Assembly (NCBI GenBank): GCA_033557465.1
Contig: CM066039.1
Location: forward strand, 401,903,440 to 401,967,439
Length of the DNA stretch: 64,000 nt
Direction of reading: 5' to 3'
Source of the DNA: Ichthyophis bannanicus
Taxonomy: Eukaryota; Chordata; Amphibia; Gymnophiona; Ichthyophiidae
Shown here: piece by piece, positions 51,962 to 63,410 of the stretch
Layout of the letters: the number at the start of each line of letters is the position of its first letter
How positions within the stretch are numbered: position 1 is the first letter of the stretch
Program-made: the position numbers and the translations under genes
Notes under the pieces: model-generated
What the model was told of the DNA's origin: nothing
Database searches by the model: none
What the model saw: the letters and a program-made list of their open reading frames with translations, nothing else

Positions 51962-52740
51962 CTATACCCCGAAGTGATTACAGAGTATGGCCTGGTCAAA
52001 GGCGCTGTCCCGTTGGGACTCCCTCTCCAGGCAGTAGTGAGCTGTGAAGGTATGGACTGAAAACCAACTGTCGGCCCAACAGATTTCTATCACAGATATG
52101 GAATGCAGATTTGCTACGGAAGTAGCCATGGCCCCGACGTGGAGTGACGTGACCCTCTGGTCCAGTGAGATCCCTGCCTGCTCGCAGGCAAGGGTAATGC
52201 AGTCCGCCACCCAAGTGGACAAAGTTCGCTTAGTCATTGGGAGCCCCAGGCAGCTGGGGTCATAGGATATGAAAAGCTGTGGTGCTTTGCGATGGCCCTG
52301 AGTCTATTGCAGGTAAAAAGACAGGAGTCTTACAATCCAGATTGTGGAGAATGGTCTCCACCCTACCGGCGTGAGGCCTCAGAAAGAAGGTGAGTACCAC
52401 TAACTCCTGGTTGAGAAGGAATGGGGACACCACCCTTCAGCAGAAACTTGGGGTGTGTATGGAGCACCACCCTATTCTTGTAGAATCTCGTGTAGGGTCG
52501 GTTCCGCTATCAGAGCCTGGAGCTCACTGACTGCATGCTGATGTGAGTGCTACCAGGAAGGCGACCTTCCAGGACGTGACAGGTAGCCAGAGGCTCAAAT
52601 GGAGGCCTAGTGAGCAGCGAGAGCACCATATTAAGATACCACTACACTGCTGGTGGGTGGATGGGGGGTTTGGATAACATGAGGCCCTGTAGGAATCTGG
52701 ACAAAAGGGGTTCAGCCGAGAAGGGTTTTTTTCTCAATGA
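51962..52740 (-). pseudogene. DIRS tyrosine recombinase, broken
   Basis: The frame 51962-52237 ends WFSVHTFTAHYCLERESQR, the recombinase C-terminal part. The segment 52240-52740 has no long frame, but contains remnants matching the recombinase middle of other copies. Confidence 0.6.
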
Positions 52741-53154
52741 AATGGTGATGCACTGCGATGACACTCAGGTATACCTCTGACTAAATTGGACTTCAGTCCC
52801 ACCTGCGATAGCTGAAGCAAGTACTGGAGTACCGTACCACTTGTACTGAGCAAAAGAATGGGTTTGCCTGCCTTTCTGTGCACCACACCAAGAACTGAAG
52901 CCACTTGAATGCATGTGCCCTTCTTATGGAGGCCTTATTAGAGGCCAGAAGAACCTCTTCTTCCACATCCTGTGGGAGGTTGAAGGGGGCTAACGCTACT
53001 CTTTCAGCAGCCAAGCCGTGAGTGAGAGGGACCCCAGGTTGGGGTGTAGGATACAGCCCTGCTCCTGAGAGAGTAGCCCTGGAGCTCGGCCTAGGGGAAT
53101 CGGTAATGCCGCCGATAGGGAGAGAAGCAGTGGGACCCAGGGCTGCCTGGGCCA

Positions 53155-54532
53155 CTAAGGGGCTATCAGCATTAGTGATGTTCTGTCACGCTGGACCTTG
53201 AATAATGTCTTGGCTACCAGCGGCATCAGTGGGAAGGTGTACAGGCGGCCTTCTGTCCACGGGATGAGGAACGCATTCGCGCCCACATAGGAAGGGTACA
53301 GCTGGTGAAAGCAGAATCGGAGCAACTGCATGTTGTCCGGATTGACAAACAGGTCCATTGAGGGAATGCCCCAGAGATGAAACAGCCGTGAGGCTACCAC
53401 TGGGTCCAGGCACCACTCGTGTGGCTGCAGGACGCTGTTCAGTTTGTCCCCCAAGGGTATTGTCCTGGCCTGGGAGGTACACCGCCTTTAGGAGCATCCC
53501 TCTGTGTGCAGCATAGGAGCAGAGGGCTACCGCCTCCTGGCAGAGGGGGTACAACCCTGTTCCCTCCTGTTTGTTCATGTAGAACACTGCGATCTGATTG
53601 TCAGTCTGGATCAGCACTGAGTGGTGTTGGAACTGGTGGCAGAAGGTTCAGAGAGCTAGCTATATTGCCCAGAGCTCTAGCAGGTTGATTTGTATCCGGG
53701 ATTTCCTCTGGGACCAGCAGTCTTGCGTCTGGAGGCTCCTGCAATGCGCTTCCCAGCCCATTAGAAAGGTGTCTGTGGTGAGGATTTTCTGGGGGTTGGG
53801 TGCCTAAAAGGCCATCCCGGCTTGAAGGTGACATGGAATCTGCCACCATCTGAGGGAGTCCGCCAGCTGACGGTCACTTTCACTCTGTGCCTGAGCTTGC
53901 CTGTGACTTGTGTCCACTGAGAGCTGAGGCACCACTGGGCTGTCTTCATGTGCAGGTGGGCATAAGGGGTCACAAGGACAGTGGAGGCCATACATCCCAA
54001 CAGGTGGAGTAGGAGCCGGACAGGCAGTGTCCAGCATCAGTGTACCTCTGCGGCTAACTCCCTGAGGTGTTCTGACCTCTCCCCCCCCAATGGAGGAAGG
54101 CCTTTGCCTGGAGGGTATCTAGTTGCACCCCTATGAACTCTAGGTGCTGGGCGGGAGTGAGGGGGAACGGGGTAGTTTATGACGAACCCCAGGTGCTGCA
54201 GGGTGTTGGTGTGCCCAGTTGGGCATTGTGCCTCTGCAGCCGTGTCCCCCTTTATGAGCCAGTTATCCACATATAGGAAGACAAAGGCCTATTGGAGCCG
54301 GAGGTGGGCTGCAACCACCATGAGGCACTTCATGACGAGGCCAGACCGAAGGGCAGCATCTTGTATTGGTAGCACTGTCCCCCACCACGAACCGGAGGTA
54401 TTTTTTGTGGCTGGGATAAATTAGGATGCGAGTGTAAGCATTCTTTAGGTCTAAAAAGCAGAGCCAATCTCCCTGCTGGAGGAATGGCAGCAGTGTCACA
54501 AGGGAGAGCATCTTAAACTTCTCCCTGACCAA
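53155..54532 (-). pseudogene. DIRS reverse transcriptase and RNase H, broken
   Basis: The frame 54263-54532 has WLCFLDLKNAYTRILI, the first reverse transcriptase catalytic region. The frame 53186-53617 has MLIQTDNQIAVFYMNKQEG and YLPGQDN, the RNase H part. The sequence between is broken into short frames. Function as in the DIRS family. Confidence 0.75.
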
Positions 54533-55131
54533 AAACCTGTTGATCTCTGCAGGTCCAGGATGGGCCTGAAGCTCCCTGTCCTCTTGGAGACGAAGAAATA
54601 CCTAGAGTTGAAGCCTGTGCCCCTGAGATGTTTTGGGACTGGCTCCACTGCCTTGTTCTGGATTAAGCTACTAGCTCAGTGAGAAGTAGGGTCTGGTAGG
54701 CTCTCTTGGGAAATACGAGGGTGGTGCATGCCGTAGGTAGAGGAGGAAGCCCTCCCTGACCACTTGTAGCACCTAGGTGTCAATGGTGATGGCTCTCCAC
54801 CTGTGGGCAAACAGGGCTAGGCGCCCCCCTGTGGGCCGCAGGGGACCCCCCGGGGGTGGGGAGGTCGTGCCCAGGCAATCAAAAACTCCCCACAGGCTGG
54901 GCCAGGGCCAGGGCCAGAGCCAGCACCTGGGACTGGGGTCTTTTGTTTTCTGGACTCATGTCCCTGGCCTTTTTGTTGCTGGTCATGTTGAGGGGCCGGG
55001 AAGGCTTGGAAGTGTGGTGTACTGCTAAAGCCCCTTTTTTCCCCTCAGGAAGGGCTTTTTCCCGGGGGCTTTCTTCTGGGGCTGCACTGAGATCTTCTTT
55101 GAGAGCCTGGTTCTCGTCATGAACTCGGTCT

Positions 55132-55590
55132 CTATCTCTGCAGACGTATCCACCATGGGCTTTCCAAATAGATTCTCACCAATGCAGGGGGGCTATCAAT
55201 CAGTTTGTCCTGCACCCAATGTCCCAGGTCAGACAACTGCATCCATGCTTGGCGTCGTGCCCTGATGCCTGCGGTGGCCACCCTAGCCGATGACTCAAAG
55301 CCATCGTAGGCTGCTCGGAACAAAAACTTCAAGCATTCTTTTAACGCTGAGGTCAAGGTCTCAAACCTCTGTAGGGATTTCTTATCAAGGCCTGCCAAAA
55401 ATCCACCAAGCTCCTTTGACAGCTTCTTCAGGTACAAGCCGAAACAGAGCTGGTAGGACTGGATCCGACACATTAGCATTGAGCCCTGAAAGGCCTTCAA
55501 GCCAAGGGTGTCGAGGGTTTGGGCCTCCTTGTCATGTGGGGCAGATGAATGAGTTTTTTGACTTTTAAGCCAGCACATGACCAACTCCAT
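55132..55590 (-). pseudogene. DIRS capsid C-terminal part
   Basis: Frame 55132-55611 reads LDTLGLKAFQGSMLMCRIQS, then LKECLKFLFRAAYDGFESSA and RARRQAWMQLSDLGHWVQDK. It matches the C-terminal part of the capsid at 18023-19535. Open here for about 155 residues. Confidence 0.75.
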
Positions 55591-56288
55591 GACACTCTTC
55601 TGGCCGAACACAAGGCCACTAAGAAGACAGTTTTCCAGGAGAGTTCTTTGAATGGCACCTCTCTTGCTGGCTCAAAGGGAGGCTTTTCCAAAGCCTCCAG
55701 CACCAAATTAAGATCCCAAGCTGGTATGACGGGGCTTACCGGAGGACGCATGTTTTTGACCGCTCTCAGGAACCGTAGAATATCTGGATACCGAGAGAAC
55801 AGCATCCCTTTTATCCTACCCCGAAAACAAGCCAGTGTTGCGACCTGCACTTTGAGAGTGACGAGGGCCAATCCCTTATCGAGACCGCCTTGCAGAAAGG
55901 ACAACACTTCAGGAACCAGAGTACTGCCCGGCCATAGACCGCGCTCCCTACACCAGCGTTCAAAAATCCGCCAGACGCAAACGTATGCTAGGGAAGTAGA
56001 GAATCGTCTGGCCCGGAGGAGAGTGTCGATGACCAATGGGGAATAAACTCTACGCCTCAACCTTTCCCGCTCAAGAGCCAAGCCGTAAGCGAGAAGCGAT
56101 CCACGTCCGGCATGAGAAGCAGACCCTGACTCAAGAGGTTCGCTCGCGCCGGCAATCTCCAAGGATGGTCTACCAGCAGACAGACCAGATCCGCGTACCA
56201 CGGTCTCCTGGGCCAATCTGGGGCCACCAGTATCACTCGTCCGCTGTGTCCTTCTATCCGCCGTAGGACTCGGCCTATCAAAGGCCAA
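55590..56288 (-). pseudogene. DIRS tyrosine recombinase, N-terminal part
   Basis: The frame 55497-56288 contains LAYVCVWRIFERWCRERG, then FLQGGLDKGLALVTLKVQVA, then FLVALCSARRVS (first catalytic Arg at the ARRVS). After that residue the frame turns into capsid sequence of the other DIRS copy read out of frame (WSWSCAGLKVKK). The His and Tyr part is missing. The protein is therefore cut by the fusion. Confidence 0.8.
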
Positions 56289-58067
56289 GGAGGAAACAGA
56301 GCAGCCCTACTGACGGCCACGGCTGCGCCAGGGTGTCCAGACCTTCCGACATGCATTCTCTCCTCCTGCTGAAGAACCGATTTGCCTTGGCATTGTCGTA
56401 GGTGGCCATCAGGTCCATTATCGGTTGTCCCCAACGGAGAATCAGGTCGTGAAACACCGCCGTGTTCAACTCCCATTCTCCTGGATCTACTACATGTCGG
56501 CTGAGATAATCTGCCTGCACATTGTCGCGGCCTGCCACGTGAGCCGCTGAAAGAGCTACTAGGTGGGACTCTGCCCAGCTCATCAATTGTTGACTCTCCT
56601 CCAAGAGAACAGCGCTGCCTGCACCGCCTTGTCTGTTGATATAAGACACCGTCACCGAGTTGTTGGAAAAAACTCTCACCTCCTTGCCCTCGATGAGAAG
56701 GCGAAACTCTTGGAGTGCTAACCGCACCGTCCTGAGCTCTAGCAGGTTGATGGACAAACCTGACTCCTCCGGCGCCAAACTCCCTGAGCTATATGAGACA
56801 GGCAATGTGCCCCCCAGCCTGCGAGACTGGCATCGGTCATGAGGAGTAACCAGTCCGGTTGTCGCAATGGCATTCCCGCTTGAAGATGAGCGGGATCCAA
56901 CCACCAGAGCAGACTGTCGCTCACGTCCTGTGAGCGAGGTAATCTCCGAGTCAGGAGATGATCCTGAGGAGACCACCTTGACAGTAACGCGTGTTGCAAT
57001 GGTCGCATATGCGCCCAAGCCCAGGGTACCAGTTCGAGGGCTGCTGCCATGGAACCGAGCAGTTGCAAGTAACGCCATGCCGTTGGCGCTTTCAGGCACA
57101 AAAACGCTGTCACCTGCCCCATGAGCTTCTGTATCCTGTTCTCGGGCAAAAACACTGCTCCTATGCTTGTGTCGAACAGCGCCCCTAGATACAGGAGTCT
57201 CTGGACTGGCCGCAATTGACTCTTGGCCTGGTTTATTACCCAGCCCAACTGTTCTAGGAGGCCAACCACACGTGCCGTCGCCACTTCTGATTCCGCAACT
57301 GACGGCATCCGAATCAACCAATCGTCGAGGTATGGTTGCACTAACACGCCCTCTCGCCTCAATGCCGCTGCTACCACCACCATCACCTTTGTGAAGGTCC
57401 GCGGCGCCGTAGCCAACCCAAAGGGCAATGCTTGGAACTGGAAATGACCCATGGGCACCGCAAAACGTAAGAACTTCTGGTGCTCGGGCCTGACTGGGAT
57501 ATGGAGGTAGGCCTCTGTCAGGTCTATGGACGTAAGCACCTCCTTTGGTTGCACGGAGCAAATAACCGATCTGAGAGTCTCCATGCAAAAATGCGGAATT
57601 CGTAAACAGTGGTTCACATGCTTGAGATCCAAAACAGGACGAAAAGACCCCTCCTTTCTGGGAACCACGAAATAAATGGAGTATCGACCTAACCTTAACT
57701 GGTCGTTGGGAACCGGAACCACCGCTCGAAGACGCAACAAGCGCTGAAGGGTCTTGTCCACTGCCTTTGCTTTTTCCGCAGACCCACAAGGAGACGCCAC
57801 GAAAGCGTCCCGTAACGGACGAGCAAACTCGAGTGCATTACCGTTGCGGATAATTTCCAGCACCCAGAGATCTGTAGTTATGCTGACCCAGACAGAAAGG
57901 AACCGCTGCAGCCGTCCCCCCACCGGAATTTCCGTCTGGACCAACCTCACTTCATTGTGGCTTTTTGTTGAAGTTCTGCTGGATTGGGAAATAACCCTTG
58001 CCAAACCCTTGAGCTCTTTGAAAGGACTGCCCTCGAGCCACAAAGCGCCCCCTTTGATAGGGGGCAA
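56278..58067 (-). CDS. DIRS reverse transcriptase and RNase H, nearly intact
   Basis: Frame 56739-58067 (442 aa) has the RT blocks: VVPRKEGSFRPVLDLKHVNH, TSIDLTEAYLHIPV (first Asp), ALPFGLATAPRTFTKVM, QPYLDDWLIRMP (YLDD), and starts RNase H with LMTDASLAGWGAH. A frame change near 56750 leads to 56278-57789, which finishes with INLLELRTVRLALQEF, then VFSNNSVTVSYINRQGG and AGRDNVQADYLSR. In the second block the usual Asp-Asn reads Asn-Asn, so one RNase H catalytic residue is altered. The product would make the DIRS cDNA. Confidence 0.85.
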
Positions 58068-58620
58068 ACCGAGATCCTATGAACCTGCAAGCCTCCCGCA
58101 AAGTCGCTCTGTGGCCCCCGGCAGGTCTTTGGCCCTTCGGCCGGTCTTCCGGAAGGCGACCACCCTTGGAGTCTCCTAAATCCTTCACAATTTTATCCAT
58201 GGCAGCCCCAAAAAGCAACGTGCCCTTGTATGGTAGTTTACTAAGGCGTGCCTTGGACGAAACGTCCGCCGACCAATTTTGTAACCATAGGAATCTCCGA
58301 GCAGCAATAAGCGCTGCCATAGATTTCACTGAAATACTAACGAGATCATAGAAAGTATCTGCTAGATAAGCCGCGGCTGACTCCAGCTTCGCGCCTTCCT
58401 CCTCCTTGGTCTGGGCACCTCCTTGAATCCATCGAATGGAGGCCCTAGACACATATGCCCCACAGATAGCCGCTCTGAGCGACAGAGCGCAAGTCTCAAA
58501 AGTCTGTTTTAACAGAGTCTTTAGTTTCCTATCCTGCAAATTCTTGAGGGCCGCCCTGCCCTCCACCGGAATTGTGGGTTTCTTGCTTACCGCCGACACT
58601 AAGGCATCTACCTTAGGCAT
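57952..58620 (-). pseudogene. DIRS capsid (ORF1), C-terminal part
   Basis: Reads AALKNLQDRKLKTLLKQTFE, then AICGAYVSRASIRWIQ, then SVKSMAALIAARRFLWLQNW. This is the helical capsid C-terminal region of the same family. It overlaps the start of the RT frame (58067) by about 115 bases in another frame. It is cut at its start by the L1 insertion. Confidence 0.75.
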
Positions 58621-58972
58621 TTTTTTTTTTTTTTTAATTGAAAGGCTTCCAAAGAATACATAAAATCATAAACCACAAAGATCTTCAAAGAAGAAGCAAC
58701 GGTAATAACATAACACCATATCACAACGGCATTCAACAATATGCCTTCATTTTTACAGTTTTAGAATAGGAAAACGGAGAACAGTAACCCCCCAACCTCC
58801 CTTCCCCCCCCCGAAACCTCCCTAGCCCAGGACCCCCCTCCCACCCAACCTCCCAGTCCCCCCCTCTATGGTTTGCTAACGTTCAAGTACGGGAAGGTGA
58901 TGAGCAACAGATACACTCAAGGGGCGAGCTCCCGTTAAAGTATGCATGTTCCCCCCCTCTTATCCAGCACAG

Positions 58973-60289
58973 TCACGCACCGTAACGAGAGACAAAGGGT
59001 GCCCACACCAACTCAAAGCGCGCCAGGCGCATCCTACTGATCGCTACCCCTCGTTCCATGGTGTACATATCCCACATCCGTTCCAGCCAAGTCTGAAAGG
59101 AGGGGGCCAAGGCACACTTCCAGGCTGCTGCAAGGGATAACCTAGCTGCATTCAGGCCATGGCGAAGTAAAGCAAGCTGTAGAACTCGTGCACCCGGCAC
59201 CGCGGCCCCAAACAGGAAAATCCCCGGATCCCAAGGGACACTCACTCCCAAAAGCAATTGCATCCAACATTGTATACCCCTCCAATAGGCGCGAATGCGG
59301 GGGCAGTCCCACCAAATGTGCCCTAGGGTACCCCGATGCCCACAATTACGCCAGCAGAGGTCCACCGCCCCAGGATATATGCGCGCAATCCGCGCCGGAG
59401 TCATGTACCAACGGTACAATATTTTATAATTGGTTTCGCGGGCATTAATCGCTACCGCACTTTTCCACAAGTGAGTTTCCGCCCTTTCCCACTGCTGCTC
59501 AGTATAGGAGAGGTTCAAGTCGGAGTTCCAAAGTTCCCTGTGTCTTGTAGAACACGATTGAGAGCCCTGCAAGTGAGCATACAGGGTCGCCACGAGTCCC
59601 CTAGTGGTAGTGCACCCCTCACAGTAACGTTCCAAATCGGTCAGGGCCCGTGCAACGTGGGGCCGAACAAGCTTAGATCCAACCCAGTGTGTCACTTGCA
59701 TATATTGATAATGCTGCCTGGCCGGAATGTCAAATTCATCTTGTAACGCACGAAAGGGTTGTAGTTGACCATCATCAAAAAGCTGTCCGACCCGACTAAG
59801 GCCGTGATGTCCCCACTGCCGAAAAACTGCATCACTTTACCCCGGCGGGAAAGAAGCATTATCTACTATAGGAGCTAAAGGGGTTAAGTCCATGTCGCGG
59901 GATCGAAAGTGCCGGTCCCAACAACGGAGGGTGTGAAGAATATAGGGATTGCTAGTGCGCTTACCACAGCGGAGTTTTGGACCAAGCCATAGCCAGTCTC
60001 CCAAGCCGGCTCCCCCCGCCAAGTTCATTTCCAGTTGCACCCATCGCTTAGTGCTATCAGCAATCATCCACTCCACCCCCGCCCGACATTGCGCCACCGC
60101 ATAGTACCAATATAAATTGGGCATGCCCATACCTCCAGAGCGTGTACGGGCATAGAGAACCTGTCGCGCCAAGCGTGGGTGACGATAATGCCAAATGAAT
60201 TTCATAAGCAACTGCTGCCAGGTCGCCAAAGTGGCCCGCGCGATGGGAAGCGGCAGAACCTGAAAAAAGTAAAGAAAGCGGGGGGACAA
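58973..60289 (-). pseudogene. L1-type ORF2 C-terminal part with one stop
   Basis: Continues ORF2 in the next frame: FLYFFQVLPLPIARATLATW, then LMKFIWHYRHPRLARQVL (60289 to 59840). A TAA at 59837-59839 interrupts. The same frame then continues to MQVTHWVGSKLVRPHVAR and reaches CWRNCGHRGTLGHIWWDC, the cysteine-rich C-terminal motif of L1 ORF2, before stopping at 58973. Only the frameshift and this stop separate it from an open gene. Confidence 0.85.
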
Positions 60290-62735
60290 TCACCATTTTG
60301 ACTACGGCTATACGCCCGAACCAGGAAAGGAGCAGGCCATTCCATACTTCTAGGTCCCGCCGAACCTGACGAAGCAAGGGATCATAGTTGGCCTTAAAAA
60401 GGTCCGCCCGCTCCACGATCAACTGCACCCCTAAATAACGTAAAGCTCCGGACACCCAGCAAAGAGAATAAGCCGTCTGGAGCTCCGCACAAACCACCCC
60501 AGGGACCCCAACATTCAGAATCTCCGATTTAGTGTAATTAATTTTGAAACCGGATACTCGCGCATAGTTATCAAAGAGCTGCATCGCAACTGGGAGGGAA
60601 GTGGACGGATCCACCAGGGACAGTATGATGTCATCCGCAAAGAGCGCAATCCAATAATCTGCAGGGCCAATATGAACTCCCCTCAGGCCTAGATGTTCTC
60701 GGAAGCTCTGGGCCAGGGGTTCCATCGCAAGTGCAAAGAGTAGGGGCGAAAGAGGGCAACCCTGTCGTGTGCCCCGTTCCAGCAGAAAGCGTCTCGAGTG
60801 TCCCCCATTGATCCGAACGCACGCCTGGGGCATCTGATAGAGACTACGAACCCAACAGATATAATTAGAGCCGAAGCCCATTTTCTCCAGAACACACCAT
60901 AAGTATACCCAGTCGACCCGATCAAAGGCTTTTTCTGCGTCAATCCCCACCAGCAGGGCTGGTTGTGGATCCCGTTGGGCTACGTGAATGACCTGCAGCA
61001 TACGCCTAATGTTGTCTGCCGCCTGGCGACCTGGCACGAAGCCCACCTGATCTGGGTGAACCAAGCCCGGAAGGACCCGATTCAGGCGCGCCGCCAGTAC
61101 AGAGGCAAATATTTTAACGTCAACATTTAACAGGGAGATGGGGCGGTACGACGCCGCGTCGTGCAATGGTTTACCAGGTTTGGGTATCATCACGATCAAT
61201 GCCTCACGCTGGGACGGTGGTATAGAGGCCCCTCCCAGGATCTCATTGAACAGGATAGTCAAGGTTGGCGCCAATTGTATCCGAAACTTCTTATAATATT
61301 CTGCTGGGAAGCCATCACTACCGGGCGCACTCCCAGTTTTCAGTCGCCGGATTGCGGTTTCCACTTCATCTACCGTTAATTCAGAATCTAGCTGAGCCCG
61401 ATCAGGGTCGGAAAGATGCGGCAGACCAATCCCCCGCAAATAGTCCTGTACACGATCCCGCTCAAAGGGCTCCGCCTTATAGAGCTGCTCCAGAAAATCA
61501 GCAAAAAGATCACGTATCTCCCGGGAGATAACCCTCTTCCGTCCCCCAGCGTCACGCAATTCGCGTACCACTCGCGCAGATTGTTGTTGGCGAAGACGCA
61601 AGGCTAGGAAGCGGCCTGTTTTATTCCCATGCTCATAAAAGGTTTGTCGTAACTTCCAGCACTTATTATCTAATTCTTTCTGCAAACACGCATCCAAGTT
61701 GGCTCGAACAGTCCGCCACTGGCGCAAGACCTGCCGCGAACCAGTGCGGGCATGTTCCGAACCTAGGCGGGTAGCCTCCGCCACCAACTGGTCGCGATCA
61801 CGCATCCACTTTTTGCGCGTGCAGGCCGCCTCCGCCATAAGTTGACCGCGAGCCGTAGCCTTATAAGCATCCCACACCGTGGGGAGAGGAACATCCCCAG
61901 AATTGTTAAGCTCAAAGAATTCCGTCATAAAACGGACATGATCCTGCACTGCACCCTGCCGCCGTAGGAACCTCACGTCTAGGCACCAAAGCCGCTGGTG
62001 CTCACTGTACAATCCGGCCGGTAGAGCAAGCCAGCACGGGGCATGATCTGACCAGGTCAGTGCTCCATGTCCAGCCTTCACTCTCCCGTCCATCAGGCGC
62101 TGATCCAAAAGAAAATAATCAATGCGAGTGTGAACCTGATGGACCGGAGAGTAGTACGTATAACCTTTTTCCCCCCCATGGGTATCCCTCCAGACGTCCC
62201 TCAGACCTAAGTCAAGCATAAAACTTTGCAGGGCTCTTGCCGGTCCCCCCACTCGCCCCCCAGCACGACTTGTGGAATCCAGGTGGGGTACCAGGTGCGT
62301 GTTACAGTCCCCCCCCAGAACAATAGGACCCCTTGCAAAATCCGCCAATAAGGCTTTCAATCGTGCAAAGAAGGCCCCTTGACCTGTATTGGGAGCGTAA
62401 ACATTAGCCAAGGTGAGCAGGTGCCCTTCTAGACGGATATTCAAGAAAAGCCACCTCCCCAAAGTATCTTGCTTTATCTCCTCTATCTGTAGAGAGAGGC
62501 TCTGGTGAAACAGTAAGGCCACTCCCCGCTTCTTCCGTCCCTGTGCATCTGAGGCCACCCGCACCTCAGCATATAGGGACCTCCTTAGCCAGCCCTGCTT
62601 ACAGTTCTGAAGATGGGTCTCCTGTAGGTAAACAATGTCCCCCTGCAAAGTGCGCAATTCGGAGAACAGTAGGGATCTCTTCCTCGGGGAGTTAAGGCCC
62701 TTAACATTCAAAGAAATAAAGCGCACCATTAGCAA
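60057..62735 (-). CDS. L1-type ORF2: endonuclease and reverse transcriptase (892 aa)
   Basis: The start is the ATG at 62733-62735 (MLMVRFISLNVKGLNSPRKR). Endonuclease residues 1-225: NVKGLNS, YLQETHL, GGDCNTHL, TRIDYFLLD, WSDHAPCW. Reverse transcriptase about 440-740: GSAPGSDGFPAEYYKKFRIQ, IPKPGKP, SYRPISLLNVDVKI, QVGFVPGRQAADN, GIDAEKAFDRVDW, GTRQGCPLSPLLFALAMEP, LFADDIILSL (catalytic pair). The frame leaves the L1 reading after about residue 820, where a G6 run (60284-60289) shifts frame, and the remainder is read as noise. Together with the next frame the protein covers all domains. Confidence 0.9.
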   Translation of the reverse strand: MLMVRFISLNVKGLNSPRKRSLLFSELRTLQGDIVYLQETHLQNCKQGWLRRSLYAEVRVASDAQGRKKRGVALLFHQSLSLQIEEIKQDTLGRWLFLNIRLEGHLLTLANVYAPNTGQGAFFARLKALLADFARGPIVLGGDCNTHLVPHLDSTSRAGGRVGGPARALQSFMLDLGLRDVWRDTHGGEKGYTYYSPVHQVHTRIDYFLLDQRLMDGRVKAGHGALTWSDHAPCWLALPAGLYSEHQRLWCLDVRFLRRQGAVQDHVRFMTEFFELNNSGDVPLPTVWDAYKATARGQLMAEAACTRKKWMRDRDQLVAEATRLGSEHARTGSRQVLRQWRTVRANLDACLQKELDNKCWKLRQTFYEHGNKTGRFLALRLRQQQSARVVRELRDAGGRKRVISREIRDLFADFLEQLYKAEPFERDRVQDYLRGIGLPHLSDPDRAQLDSELTVDEVETAIRRLKTGSAPGSDGFPAEYYKKFRIQLAPTLTILFNEILGGASIPPSQREALIVMIPKPGKPLHDAASYRPISLLNVDVKIFASVLAARLNRVLPGLVHPDQVGFVPGRQAADNIRRMLQVIHVAQRDPQPALLVGIDAEKAFDRVDWVYLWCVLEKMGFGSNYICWVRSLYQMPQACVRINGGHSRRFLLERGTRQGCPLSPLLFALAMEPLAQSFREHLGLRGVHIGPADYWIALFADDIILSLVDPSTSLPVAMQLFDNYARVSGFKINYTKSEILNVGVPGVVCAELQTAYSLCWVSGALRYLGVQLIVERADLFKANYDPLLRQVRRDLEVWNGLLLSWFGRIAVVKMVIVPPLSLLFSGSAASHRAGHFGDLAAVAYEIHLALSSPTLGATGSLCPYTLWRYGHAQFILVLCGGAMSGGGGVDDC

Positions 62736-63410
62736 TTACAATCCACTCCTTCGCTGCCGCCCGCTATCCAGAAGGTCCCAATGGTGGCTCCCCCAATCAG
62801 ACCCGGGGAATTAGTTAGCCGGACCCACCCAATTCCACTTTCCAAGAACAGGAGCCATAGTCCCTCCTCCCAAGCCCAAGCACACACCCCAATTCCATGT
62901 TAATAGAAAGCCCCCCCCCCACCTATCTCCCCCCCCCTTCCTGTCAATACCACCTGCCTGTTTAAATTATTACAGGACACGGTAAATTGACCACATACCC
63001 TGAACCCCTCAGAACCCCTTAAGGCAAAAACTTAGCCTAAACAGTGAAGAACAGAGATAAACATACCCCCCACTACTCCTCCACCTCCCCCGGATCATCA
63101 AGCTCATCATGCCCCTCTATCAAAGCAATAACATCAACAAAACGTTTGCAGATCATCCGCTGCCCCCTGTGTATCAAAAAGAAAAAAGGAGCGGGGACCC
63201 CAATCTATTTCCCACCACCAGGTATCCAAAAAAATCGGGGGACCCACAGAATGAGACTCCCTAAAAGAGAAAAAAATAAGAGGAGCTCCTCAAGACCACA
63301 AAAAGAATTCAAGTGGGCTTGCCCACCCGAGTCCACCTGGAGTGCTGGGATTTAGGGGGCGGCGGATGAGGCTGAGCATTGTCATCTACTAAGCCCGCCT
63401 GGCGCAGGGC
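62736..63410 (-). other. Spacer between L1 ORF1 and ORF2
   Basis: Rich in C runs on the plus strand (62914-62922, 62928-62938) and without an open frame of note. It carries the ORF1 end and whatever controls ORF2 translation. At about 675 bases it is long for an L1 spacer. Confidence 0.5.

Larger units (their letters stand above)
51500..55590 (-). mobile_element. DIRS-type element, copy 1 of a fused pair
   Basis: The minus strand carries, from right to left, the capsid C-terminal part (55132-55590), reverse transcriptase (54263-54532), RNase H (53155-53617) and recombinase (51962-52740). The terminal arms are at 51500-51560 and 51740-51790. The left flank is a CR1 scrap. All frames are broken. 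The right end joins another DIRS copy at about 55590. Confidence 0.85.
55590..58620 (-). mobile_element. DIRS-type element, copy 2 of the fused pair, GC-richer family
   Basis: Carries recombinase (55590-56288), RNase H and reverse transcriptase (56278-58067) and capsid C-terminal part (57952-58620) on the minus strand. Its proteins differ clearly from the other DIRS copies. The right end is cut by an L1-type 3' end at 58621; the left end is joined to DIRS copy 1 inside the recombinase. Confidence 0.85.
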
